From Actinomycetes bacterium (GTDB lineage: Bacteria; Actinomycetota; Acidimicrobiia; Acidimicrobiales; RAAP-2), in NCBI GenBank assembly GCA_021800645.1, contig JAJYYT010000015.1:1-14721 (forward strand): 14,721 nucleotides of DNA, read 5' to 3'. The notes under the pieces were generated by a model. The model was not told the DNA's origin and searched no databases. It was given only the letters and a program-made list of their open reading frames with translations. The position numbers were made by a program, and so were the translations under genes. Shown here one piece after another: positions 6,835-14,721 of the stretch; positions within the stretch are counted from its first letter, which is position 1; every line of letters begins with the position of its first letter.

Positions 6835-7490
6835 GCGGCCGGGTCCCTCGCGCGAAGAAGGACTCGGGCGACGTGCAGGACGAGGTCACGGAACCTGCTG
6901 GGCGACATCGTGGAGAGGCGCACCGCAGTCGCGACGTGGAGCCCGTCGACGACCGCATCGATCACGTCGACGACGTCCTCCGGCGCGCGGGTGGGGGAGA
7001 ACGTCCCCAGGGCGACCCCCTCGTTGACCGCCCCGATCAGGATCCGGCGCCAGCTGGCGTAGACGCGGAGCACCGGCGCACGGAGCTGTGCGTGGCGCGA
7101 CGCGCTCGCGCAGAACTCGAGCCACGTCGTGCTGTGCCCACGAAGGTCCGGCTCGCCGGTCAGCTCGTCGATGAGCCCGACGATCTTGTCCCAGGGTTCG
7201 GCACCGGGCGCGGCGTGCTCGCGCCACCGGCTGATGAGCTGCTGGCAGACCGTCGAGAAGGCCTCTTCGAACATCTCGTCGCGCGTCGCGAAGTAGTTCT
7301 GGAGGAGGCCGATCGACACCCCTGCCGCCTCGGCGACGTCCCGAAAGCGCGCCCGTTCGAAGCCCCGCTCCGCGAGCACCCGAGCCGCGACGGTCAAGAT
7401 GCGCTCACGCTGGGCGAGAGTGCCCTCGCGCCGCGTGGGGCCACGGACGCGGTCGTCATCCCCGGTCGAGGCCGGCCTCTGGGTGCGCAC
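6822..7490 (-). CDS. TetR/AcrR-family transcriptional regulator (BetI-like C-terminus)
   Basis: A 222-residue one-component regulator when started at GTG 7490. The N-terminal three-helix DNA-binding domain covers about residues 27-75, with the helix-turn-helix [20 protein letters not shown] at 49-68. The C-terminal ligand/dimer region contains [15 protein letters not shown] at 123-137 and a VYASWRRIL stretch, resembling the BetI-type C-terminal domain. The reading frame is open back to 7607, but that stretch runs through AT-rich promoter-like DNA, and 7490 is the last usable start before the DNA-binding domain. TATTAT (minus strand, 7499-7504) lies eight bases before the GTG, which fits a leaderless transcript. 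It heads the minus-strand set with the flavoprotein and Rieske genes and diverges from the second acyl-CoA dehydrogenase. It is the likely binder of the palindromes at 2122 and 4715; that link is inferred. Confidence 0.88.
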   Translation of the reverse strand: MRTQRPASTGDDDRVRGPTRREGTLAQRERILTVAARVLAERGFERARFRDVAEAAGVSIGLLQNYFATRDEMFEEAFSTVCQQLISRWREHAAPGAEPWDKIVGLIDELTGEPDLRGHSTTWLEFCASASRHAQLRAPVLRVYASWRRILIGAVNEGVALGTFSPTRAPEDVVDVIDAVVDGLHVATAVRLSTMSPSRFRDLVLHVARVLLRARDPAADAT

Positions 7491-7753
7491 TCGAAAAAAT
7501 AATACCGTACTCTCAACTTGTTGCACGGTGGTCCGGAGCGTCACGGAGCGGCTCGCTCCCCGCTGACGAGCCGGTCGTCGCCCGTTCGGCGCCACCCAGT
7601 GCGTCACGCTCGAGCCGCCGAGCCGCGCGCCAGGACACGAGGGTCATCGGCGACGGGATCTACGATGTCGTCTCGAAGCGCCGTGTGGGTACGAGGGAGC
7701 AGCCGGCGCGGCGGCACCAGCGCGTGCGTCCCCCAAGAGAGGAGAGGCAGCTC
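7491..7753. promoter_or_regulatory. Divergent intergenic region between TetR and acyl-CoA dehydrogenase genes
   Basis: This 263-base gap is the longest gene-free stretch. At its left end an AT-rich patch holds the minus-strand TATTAT (7499-7504) proposed as the TetR -10 box. CAACTTGTTG (7514-7523), a short inverted repeat with arms CAAC/GTTG, lies just upstream where a -35 region would be and could be an autoregulatory site. At the right end a purine-rich GAGAGGAGAGG (7736-7746) is the ribosome-binding site for the GTG at 7754. The operator found at 2122 and 4715 is absent here. No plus-strand promoter stands out, although TACGAT at 7661-7666 is a possible -10. Confidence 0.4.
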
Positions 7754-8968
<1,215 letters not shown>

Positions 8969-8995
8969 GCGCAAGGACGCCAAGCGAACCGCGCC

Positions 8996-9013
8996 CTGAG
9001 TCGCGACCCTCAG
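8996..9013. terminator. Possible weak hairpin at a convergent gene end
   Basis: CTGAG and CTCAG form a 5-bp stem around an 8-base loop in the 79-base gap between the converging acyl-CoA dehydrogenase and glycosidase genes. Its place is right for a two-way terminator, but the stem is short and no T-run flanks it on either strand. Confidence 0.2.
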
Positions 9014-9047
9014 CACTGAGCGGTCGATCCGAGACCACCACCCACGG

Positions 9048-11213
9048 TCAGGTCGTGACGCTGAGCCGAAGCCCCGGAGCCTCTGCACGGGTGACGGCGC
9101 CGTCGGCTCCGACGTCGAGGCGGAGGCGGTGGGGTCCGAGCCGGAGGTCTTCGATCGAGACCGCTCCCCACTCGGGTGGCAGCGCCGGCGCCACGTTGAC
9201 GGTGCCGCCGGGCACGTCGGGATCGAGGCCGAGCAGCGCGGTGAGCATGCCGATCGGTGCGGCAGCGGCCCACGCCTGCGGCGAGCAGCTGGCCGGGTAC
9301 GGCACCGGCCCGGGGACGTCCCGCCGGTCGAACCCGCAGAAGAGCTCGGGGAGCCGGCCGGCGAAGTAGGCGGCGGCCTCGAGCAGCCCGGAAGCGACCC
9401 GCTGGGCGGCGCCGACGAAGCCGTAGCGGGCCAGCCCCGCAATGCAGATGGCGGTGTCATGCGGCCACACCGAGCCGTTGTGGTAGCTCGCAGGGTTGTA
9501 CGCGCCCATCGAAGTGGCGAGCGTCCGGATGCCGTAACCGCTGAAGAGCTCCGGGGAGCACAGCCGTTCGGCAACGGACCACGCCTTGTGCGCCTCGGCG
9601 ATCCCCGTCCACAGTGCGTGGCCCATGTTGGAGGCGAGCGCGTCGATCGGGCGCTTCTCGGCGTCGAGCCCGACTGCGAAGTGTCCGCGGTCTGCCAGCC
9701 AGAAGTCCTCGTTGAAGCGGCGCTTCAGGTCCTCCGCTCGATACGCCCAGTGCGCGGCGGTCTCGTGGTCGCCGCGGCGAGCGGCCAGCTCTGCGCGCGC
9801 CACGAAGGCTCCGTAGACGTAGGCCTGGACCTCCACCAACGCGATCGGCGGCTCAGCCCACGTGCCGTCGGCGAAGTTGACCCCGTCCGCGGAGTCCTTC
9901 CACCCTTGGTTGCGAAGGCCGCGATCGGTCCAGCGACGGTATTCGACGTAGCCGTCGCCGTCTCGGTCGCCGTGCTCGTCGATCCATCCCAGGGCGGCGT
10001 CGGCGGCTGGCAGCAGCTCGTCGATCACCTCTGGGTCGATCCCCCAGCGCGCCATTTGGCCGAGGACCATCACGAACAGCGGAGTGGCATCGACGGACCC
10101 GTAGTACCGCTCGGCGCCACCCAGGGAGAGCGACACGTCGGCACCGAATCGGAGCTCGTGAAGGATCTTTCCCGGCTCCTCCTCGCTCAGTGGATCGACG
10201 GCCTTCCCCTGGTGCCTGGCCAACGCCCGCAGCGTGCCCACGGCGATGTCGGGGCCGAGGGCCAGGGTGAGGGCGCTCGTGACGAGCGAGTCACGCCCGA
10301 AGAGCGCCATGAACCAGGGTGCACCTGCCGCGACCACCGTGAGATCGGGCTCGGTCGGGTCGGCCAGGTGGAGCGATGCGAGATCCTCCTCGCTCCGTCC
10401 GACAGTGAGGCCGAGCGCGAGGGAGTCCGAGCGGACCTTCGGGCTCACCTGCTGCCACTCGGCGATCCGCCGCACCGGCGCCGCGTGCTCGACGGGCGTG
10501 TCGACCGGGAATCGCATCGGGATCTCCTGGCCGTCGAGGTCGGCGACCACGGACACCGAGGTGCGCCACTCCCCGTGAGGCACGACCACCGCTCGCCACG
10601 TGAGCCCCTCTGGGGTGGCGGTCGCCCCTCGCGCGCGGACGTGCACTGCCCGGTCGTGCGTGCCGTGTCGGCCTGCTGCCGACCACTCCTCACCGCCGGC
10701 CCTCACCGCGGCCGTCCCCGGCGCCGGCTCCCCGAGCTTCACCGCGAACAGGTCGGCGAAGTCGGCGCCGACCTCGAGGTGCACCGACACCCCCGCGGGC
10801 TCCTTGCCGTAGTTGCGCACGACGAGGTCCTCCCGCATGCCGCTCCCGACGTAGCGGCGCCGCTCGACGAGGACCGTCGGCTCGAGGTGGCCGTCGCGAA
10901 CCCTGCTGCGCCCCACGAACACCCCGGCGAACGGCTCGGCGCGGAAGCCACCGAGGGGGCTGACCGACTTGCCGTCGATCTGCAGGCACCAGCGCGAGAT
11001 GATCCGGGCGTCGCGTACGAAGAGGCCTTGCCCTGGCTCGTCGATGTCGCCACCGGATCCGCTCACCACGAACGTCGCGCCCTCGACGAGGACCTGGCCG
11101 CCGTGCTCGGGAGGCTCCGCGCCGAACCCCGAGCTTCCCGGCACCGCCTCGAGACGCCGCGGCCCGGACGTCTCGAGGTCGCCGGGCGCGGCGATCGTCG
11201 GCTGGGGCTTCAC
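9048..11213 (-). CDS. Glycogen debranching enzyme-like (amylo-alpha-1,6-glucosidase family) glycosidase
   Basis: A 721-residue protein when started at GTG 11213. Residues about 40-260 match the beta-rich N-terminal domain of bacterial debranching-type proteins (VLVEGATFVVSG at 41-52, GLFVRDARIIS at 63-73). Residues about 290-690 form an (alpha/alpha)6 barrel with APWFMALFGRDSL at 298-310, NQGWKDSADG at 435-444 and YHNGSVWPHDTA at 577-588, which hold the likely catalytic acids. Family members act on alpha-glucosidic linkages, but few of this subfamily have a proven substrate. The frame stays open to an ATG at 11399, which would overlap the kinase gene; homology begins only after 11213, and GTG 11225 is another possible start. 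No signal peptide is seen, so it is probably cytosolic. It is about 150 bases downstream of the kinase gene and may be a separate unit. Confidence 0.85.
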   Translation of the reverse strand: MKPQPTIAAPGDLETSGPRRLEAVPGSSGFGAEPPEHGGQVLVEGATFVVSGSGGDIDEPGQGLFVRDARIISRWCLQIDGKSVSPLGGFRAEPFAGVFVGRSRVRDGHLEPTVLVERRRYVGSGMREDLVVRNYGKEPAGVSVHLEVGADFADLFAVKLGEPAPGTAAVRAGGEEWSAAGRHGTHDRAVHVRARGATATPEGLTWRAVVVPHGEWRTSVSVVADLDGQEIPMRFPVDTPVEHAAPVRRIAEWQQVSPKVRSDSLALGLTVGRSEEDLASLHLADPTEPDLTVVAAGAPWFMALFGRDSLVTSALTLALGPDIAVGTLRALARHQGKAVDPLSEEEPGKILHELRFGADVSLSLGGAERYYGSVDATPLFVMVLGQMARWGIDPEVIDELLPAADAALGWIDEHGDRDGDGYVEYRRWTDRGLRNQGWKDSADGVNFADGTWAEPPIALVEVQAYVYGAFVARAELAARRGDHETAAHWAYRAEDLKRRFNEDFWLADRGHFAVGLDAEKRPIDALASNMGHALWTGIAEAHKAWSVAERLCSPELFSGYGIRTLATSMGAYNPASYHNGSVWPHDTAICIAGLARYGFVGAAQRVASGLLEAAAYFAGRLPELFCGFDRRDVPGPVPYPASCSPQAWAAAAPIGMLTALLGLDPDVPGGTVNVAPALPPEWGAVSIEDLRLGPHRLRLDVGADGAVTRAEAPGLRLSVTT

Positions 11214-11347
11214 GGGTGGATCCACCGCCTGCCCGGGGTCTTCGTGCCCGGTCGTCGGTTCCCGTCCTCCCGAGCGATGTTGACAAGTTGGTTCAGGCAG
11301 AAGTGCGACATCGTAGACACTCCGAGGTCGGTGAGGAAGCGCACCAT
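11210..11347 (-). CDS. Possible 45-codon small ORF upstream of the glycosidase
   Basis: In the gap between the kinase and glycosidase genes an ATG at 11347 opens a 45-residue frame. Its stop TGA overlaps the GTG at 11213 by four bases (GTGA), as at the two junctions upstream. A weak AGGCGG lies about nine bases before the ATG. The product has no recognisable domain, signal peptide or membrane segment. The overlap may be chance and base composition here is less GC-biased than in neighbouring genes, so this may equally be a promoter-bearing leader; a TACGAT -10-like box is present on the minus strand at 11311-11316. Confidence 0.15.
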   Translation of the reverse strand: MVRFLTDLGVSTMSHFCLNQLVNIAREDGNRRPGTKTPGRRWIHP

Positions 11348-11361
11348 GACGAGACGCCGCC

Positions 11362-12624
11362 TCAGGCCTTCGTGCGCAGGTGCTCGAGGAGCGCGGCACC
11401 CTCCCCCTCCTCGAAGTAGCGGCAGTGCCCGATCAGGTAGTCGTTGGCCGCGAGCGCCGCGTCGGCGTCCGAGCCGGCCACGGTCGCGAAGTACTCCACC
11501 TCGCTGAGCGCGTACTCGACGTGGCACGCCGGCAGCACGTCCGCGACGTCGCGCCACCCGCCCGCGCCCCACGAGCGTCGCACGCCGTACCCTTCGAGGA
11601 AGGCGTCGACGCCGTCGACGTCCGCCAAGCGCGTCCCGGGGCCAGAGAGCCAGGGGACGAAGCTCCGCTCGAGCGCGACGGCGACGTCGTGAACCGCTGC
11701 GGTGCGGTTTGACAGGCCGAGATCCAAGACCTCTGCGACCGATGCCGTCGGGCCGCGGCCCCACCACGTGAGGTTGGACGGATGCCAGTCGCCGTGCGCC
11801 CAGCCCCGGGGCCGGTGACGGAGCACCCGGCTCGCCCGCTCGAGCGCAGGGACGCAGTGCCGGTGAACGGCGCCTGCGGCGCCTGCCCGGTCGAGGGCTG
11901 CTGCGAGCGCAGGGCGAGCCTCGAGGAGCCGGTCGAGGGCTGCTCCGGGGTCCGAGGAGCCGGCGAGAACCACCGACGAGACGAGCGGGCCGAACGCGCG
12001 GTCCGCGGCGTCGAACCCTGCCGCAGCCACGTGGAAGCGGGCGAGCGCGCTGCCCGCTGCGGCCGCATGGCGCGTCGATGCGTACGGGTGCCACGACGGC
12101 ACCTCCGCGTAGAGGTCCTCGCCTCGAGCTCTCGCAAAGACCTCGTAGAGCCCACCTGCCACCTGGGCAACCGTCGAGCCGTCGTCGGCCACGACCACCT
12201 TGGGGACCGCCACGCCGCGCCGGCGCAGGTGGGCCGCGAGCCGGTGCTCGGTGCGCAGGCTCGCGATCGAGCGCACGCGGGGGTCGTGGCGCTTGACGAA
12301 GACCGTCGTCGTCCCGACCTCGACGAGCCCGCCCGCCGACATGGGACGGGGGCTGTGCCAGACAGGCCGGGCGGTGGCGACCCCGGGCCCGAGGCACCCG
12401 ACGTAGCCCGCGAGCACCTCTTGCACCTCGGCGTCGTCGAGCGCCGGCCACGTGGCGGGGACCAGGCTCGTCCCCATGCCGTGGACCAGGCCGGGCTGGC
12501 GCGTCGGTCCGGGCTGGCGCGGCGGCCCGGGCACAGGTGGCGGCACCGGCAGAGCTGGCTGCCCCGGCAGAGGTGGCGGACCCGGCGAGCGTGGCCGCCC
12601 GGGCGCGGCGGGCGTCTCCCTCAC
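11362..12624 (-). CDS. Aminoglycoside phosphotransferase-fold kinase with proline-rich N-terminus
   Basis: A protein-kinase-like small-molecule kinase of the APH/choline kinase superfamily. From the ATG at 12477 (371 residues) it shows the nucleotide-binding lysine in VFVKRHD at 59-65, a paired glutamate in RTEHRL at 75-80, the catalytic loop HGDWHPSN at 228-235 and the metal-binding DLG at 252-254. I list GTG 12624 as the start because it overlaps the EcfT stop by four bases, exactly like the ATPase-EcfT junction; this adds about 49 proline-rich residues with an in-frame 18-bp repeat. No ribosome-binding site is visible before ATG 12477, but that start remains possible and gives the normal family length. 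Relatives phosphorylate aminoglycosides, choline, methylthioribose or thiamine. Coupling to an ECF transporter suggests phosphorylation of the imported solute, which is inference. Confidence 0.82.
   Translation of the reverse strand: MRETPAAPGRPRSPGPPPLPGQPALPVPPPVPGPPRQPGPTRQPGLVHGMGTSLVPATWPALDDAEVQEVLAGYVGCLGPGVATARPVWHSPRPMSAGGLVEVGTTTVFVKRHDPRVRSIASLRTEHRLAAHLRRRGVAVPKVVVADDGSTVAQVAGGLYEVFARARGEDLYAEVPSWHPYASTRHAAAAGSALARFHVAAAGFDAADRAFGPLVSSVVLAGSSDPGAALDRLLEARPALAAALDRAGAAGAVHRHCVPALERASRVLRHRPRGWAHGDWHPSNLTWWGRGPTASVAEVLDLGLSNRTAAVHDVAVALERSFVPWLSGPGTRLADVDGVDAFLEGYGVRRSWGAGGWRDVADVLPACHVEYALSEVEYFATVAGSDADAALAANDYLIGHCRYFEEGEGAALLEHLRTKA
12491..12579. repeat. 18-bp-period repeats coding the proline-rich leader
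   Basis: A 13-base sequence, CCGGGCTGGCGCG, occurs at 12491 and 12509, exactly 18 bases apart. An 18-base block at 12526-12543 recurs at 12562-12579 with two mismatches, a spacing of 36 bases. All spacings are multiples of 18, that is six codons. On the minus strand the segment reads as Pro-Gly-rich hexapeptide-like units (PGPPRQ, PGPTRQ). The codon-multiple period supports translation of this tract. Confidence 0.6.
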
Positions 12625-13373
12625 CACAACAGCGGGTGCCAGGTGCCCGCGGCGAGCGCCAGGAGGTTCGCACCCGCGACGAGTGCCGCCGAACCCACGA
12701 CGAGCGCCCAGTCGCTCCGGCGAAACACCTGGCGCCGGGCCGCCGTCCGGGGCCCGGACGCGTCGAACCCGCGGCTCTCCATCGCGCACGCAAGGCGCGT
12801 CGCGCGCCCGATGGCGGCGACGAGGAGCCCGAAGACCGCGGAGGCGAAGAGGGCCGCCATGCCGAGCGGGGACCGCCCGGCGTCGATCCCCCGTGCGCGG
12901 CGAGCCCGGCGGATGGTCTGCCAGTCGATCGAGACCAGGGGGAGCAGGCGCACGGCGGCCAGCGAACCGTAGGCAAAGCGCGCCGGGACGTGCAGTTGCT
13001 GATGCACCGCGTCGGCGAGGTCGACCGGATCCGTGGCGGCGAAGGCGACCACGCCGGGGAGCGCGATCGCCATCAGCCGCAGGGAGATCGCCGCGATGGT
13101 CGTGCCGTCGGCGTCGGAAGCCACGAGGTTCGCGACCGCCACGCCGCACGCCGCAAGCGGCAGGGGCCACGCGCGCCGCACGAGGAAGCGCCACCCGACC
13201 CCGATGACCGGCAGGCAGGCGAGCTCCGATCCGAGCACGACCGACGCCGTGACCACGTCCACGGTGACGAGCAGGCCGGCCGCGACCACCAGGGCCACGG
13301 CCAGCTTGGCCAGCGGGTTGAAGGTGCCGAGCGCGCCCGACGCGAGTGGGGCGTCGAGGCTGAGGGCCCTCAC
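12621..13373 (-). CDS. ecfT: ECF transporter transmembrane component EcfT
   Basis: A 250-residue polytopic membrane protein, the energy-coupling T subunit of an energy-coupling-factor vitamin/metal importer. Hydrophobic stretches lie at about residues 23-50, 52-60, 68-85, 92-112, 170-190 and 222-242. The two cytoplasmic coupling-helix signatures that dock onto the ATPases are both intact: ARRARG at 157-162 and AMESRGF at 197-203. The TFNPLAKL segment near the N-terminus is also typical of the family. The GTG start overlaps the ATPase stop codon by four bases (GTGA), and its own stop overlaps a GTG in the kinase frame in the same way, indicating tight translational coupling. The S component that fixes substrate specificity is not in the window. 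The family call is very secure; the solute is unknown. Confidence 0.92.
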   Translation of the reverse strand: MRALSLDAPLASGALGTFNPLAKLAVALVVAAGLLVTVDVVTASVVLGSELACLPVIGVGWRFLVRRAWPLPLAACGVAVANLVASDADGTTIAAISLRLMAIALPGVVAFAATDPVDLADAVHQQLHVPARFAYGSLAAVRLLPLVSIDWQTIRRARRARGIDAGRSPLGMAALFASAVFGLLVAAIGRATRLACAMESRGFDASGPRTAARRQVFRRSDWALVVGSAALVAGANLLALAAGTWHPLLW

Positions 13374-14721
13374 AGCGGCTCCCCCGCCGGTGTCCTGGCA
13401 ACGACGCGGCCCGCGGCCAGGCGCACCACCCGGTCGGCGAGCGCGGCCACCAGGTCCTCGTCGTGGGTGACCGTCACGATCGCGCTGCCGCGCGCACGAG
13501 CGGCGGCGAGGAGGTCGACCAACTCGTCCCAGGTGCGGGCGTCCTGCCCGAAGGTCGGCTCGTCGAGCACCAGCAGCTCGGGATCGGCGACGAGCGCGGT
13601 GGCGACCGACAGGCGACGCTTCTCGCCGCCCGACAGGGTGAAGGGGTTCGCCGCGGCCAGGTGCGAGAGGTGCAGCCGCTCGAGGAGCTCGCCCACGCGC
13701 CGGCGGGCCGCGTCCGACGGCATCTGCGCGCGCTTGGCGCCGACCGCGAGCTCGGCGTCGACGGTCGCGGCCACGAACTGGTGCTCGGGCTCCTGGAAGA
13801 CGGTCCCGACATGGCGCACCAGCTCGCTCGGCTTCCAGCGCGCGTAGGGGGTTGCCGGGCCGCCGGCCACGAAGCGGACCGCTCCGGCCGTCGGCACGAG
13901 GAGGGACGCGAGGCAGAGCGCCAGCGTGCTCTTGCCGGACCCGTTCGGGCCGACGACGGCGGTGACCTGGGAGCCCGCGACCTCGAGGTCGACGCGCGCC
14001 AACGCGTCGGCCGCGGCCGCCGGGTAGCGCACCGTGACGGCGTCCGCGACGACCACCGGTGGTCCTGCCTTCTCCGGCGCGCCGCGCCGAGCCGGCGCTC
14101 GACCAGGAACCCAGACGCCTGCCTCCCTCAAGGACGCCCCGTGGCGCGAGAACACCTCATCCGGCGCGCCGTCGTGGCGGACGCCGCCTCCGGGCTCGAG
14201 CACGACGACTCGGTCCACCCCGTCGACTAGCTCGTCCACCCGATGCTCCACGATCACGACGGTGCTCGACGCGTCGCGCAGCAGCTCCCACACCGTGTCG
14301 CGTACGAGTGCAGCGCCCGGCGGGTCCAAGTTGCTCGTGGGCTCGTCGAGGAGCCAGAGCCTCGGAGCGACGGCGAGCACGTCGGCGATCGCCAGTCGCT
14401 GCTGCTCGCCGCCCGAGAGGTGCTCGACGGCGTGGTCGAGCGGGTATCCCAGCTCGACGGCGTCGAGCGCCGCGCGCACCGCCGGCCAGATCTCCTCCGA
14501 CGGGACCGCCCGGTTCTCGAGCCCGAAGGCGACCTCGTCTCCGAGCCTCGCCATGACGAGCGAGCTTCCGGGGTCCTGGAACACGATCCCCGTGCGGCGG
14601 TCCGGTCCGGTGACCGGAGCGCCGTGGACCCAGAGCGCTCCTTCGGCGTCACCCGCCTCCGGTGCGTTGAGGAGCCCGGCGAGACCCTGGAGCAGCGTGC
14701 TCTTTCCCGCGCCCGACGGGC
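13370..14721 (-). CDS. ECF transporter ATPase, fused two-domain (5' end outside window)
   Basis: About 449 residues of an ABC ATPase with two nucleotide-binding domains in one chain, as in YkoD-type and similar actinobacterial ECF transporters. The first domain begins at the window edge with a Walker A PSGAGKST, followed by the Q-loop VFQDPGSS, signature LSGGEQQR, Walker B LWLLDEPT, D-loop SNLD and switch histidine in VEHRVDE. The second domain has Walker A GPNGSGKST (about 13925-13951), VFQEPEHQF, signature LSGGEKRR, Walker B LLVLDEPT and switch histidine in VTHDED. Both sites therefore look catalytically complete. The VFQEPEHQF form is typical of ECF rather than export ATPases. The gene runs off the window just upstream of the first Walker A, so perhaps 30-40 N-terminal residues are missing. 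It overlaps EcfT by four bases and would power import of a vitamin-like solute. Confidence 0.94.
   Translation of the reverse strand, partial: PSGAGKSTLLQGLAGLLNAPEAGDAEGALWVHGAPVTGPDRRTGIVFQDPGSSLVMARLGDEVAFGLENRAVPSEEIWPAVRAALDAVELGYPLDHAVEHLSGGEQQRLAIADVLAVAPRLWLLDEPTSNLDPPGAALVRDTVWELLRDASSTVVIVEHRVDELVDGVDRVVVLEPGGGVRHDGAPDEVFSRHGASLREAGVWVPGRAPARRGAPEKAGPPVVVADAVTVRYPAAAADALARVDLEVAGSQVTAVVGPNGSGKSTLALCLASLLVPTAGAVRFVAGGPATPYARWKPSELVRHVGTVFQEPEHQFVAATVDAELAVGAKRAQMPSDAARRRVGELLERLHLSHLAAANPFTLSGGEKRRLSVATALVADPELLVLDEPTFGQDARTWDELVDLLAAARARGSAIVTVTHDEDLVAALADRVVRLAAGRVVARTPAGEPL

Noticed and set aside
11280..11285. Plus-strand TTGACA as a promoter -35 box
   Set aside because: No -10 box at a suitable distance and no plus-strand gene follows it.
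9129..11507. 792-codon plus-strand open frame opposite the glycosidase gene
   Set aside because: The minus-strand product has conserved catalytic motifs throughout, while this one shows no domain and has the composition of an antisense shadow.
11210..12976. 588-codon minus-strand frame across the kinase and EcfT genes
   Set aside because: It is Arg/Gly/Pro-rich with no domain and overlaps two genes with intact motifs in other frames; only its last 45 codons were kept, as a weak candidate.
12625..13401. N-terminal 259 codons of the open frame that ends in the kinase
   Set aside because: They overlap the EcfT gene in another frame and read as low-complexity Arg/Pro sequence; the kinase must start at or after 12624.

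Overview
This is GC-rich DNA (GC or C dominates third codon positions, many GTG starts, several starts with no leader) and it fits a high-GC actinomycete-type bacterium. The mix of acyl-CoA dehydrogenases, a Rieske oxygenase, old-yellow-enzyme and PYROXD2-like oxidoreductases recalls catabolic regions of free-living Actinomycetota, perhaps Acidimicrobiia. That placement is inference from style; the window holds no rRNA, tRNA or marker gene. No mobile element or CRISPR array was seen.

Positions 1-8968 look like a catabolic neighbourhood. A phytoene-desaturase-like FAD oxidoreductase (6-1649, +) converges on a small cupin (1671-2033, -). The cupin diverges from an acyl-CoA dehydrogenase (2193-3359, +). 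A minus-strand set then reads TetR regulator (6822-7490), two-part FMN/4Fe-4S/FAD oxidoreductase (4786-6759) and Rieske oxygenase alpha subunit (3475-4725). A second, ACAD10/11-like acyl-CoA dehydrogenase (7754-8968, +) diverges from the regulator. The most telling regulatory signal is one palindrome found twice: once between the cupin and the first acyl-CoA dehydrogenase (2122-2139), and once over the start codon of the Rieske gene (4715-4732). It ties these units into one likely regulon.

Positions 9048-14721 are all on the minus strand and look metabolically unrelated. From upstream to downstream they encode a fused two-domain ECF transporter ATPase (cut by the window edge), the ECF transmembrane subunit EcfT, an aminoglycoside-phosphotransferase-fold small-molecule kinase, and a glycogen-debranching-enzyme-like glycosidase. 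The first two junctions share a 4-base GTGA stop/start overlap, which suggests translational coupling of ATPase, EcfT and kinase. An uptake-and-phosphorylation role for a vitamin-like solute is plausible; the substrate-binding S component would lie outside the window.

The most interesting second-look items are the shared operator, the pairing of a Rieske oxygenase carrying a bridging glutamate with a TMADH/FadH-like flavoprotein (a possible N-demethylation pair), a triple 20-bp repeat that duplicates a ribosome-binding region, a triple 23-bp repeat at a convergent gene junction, and a proline-rich, 18-bp-periodic leader on the kinase. No gene-free stretch exceeds about 263 bases.
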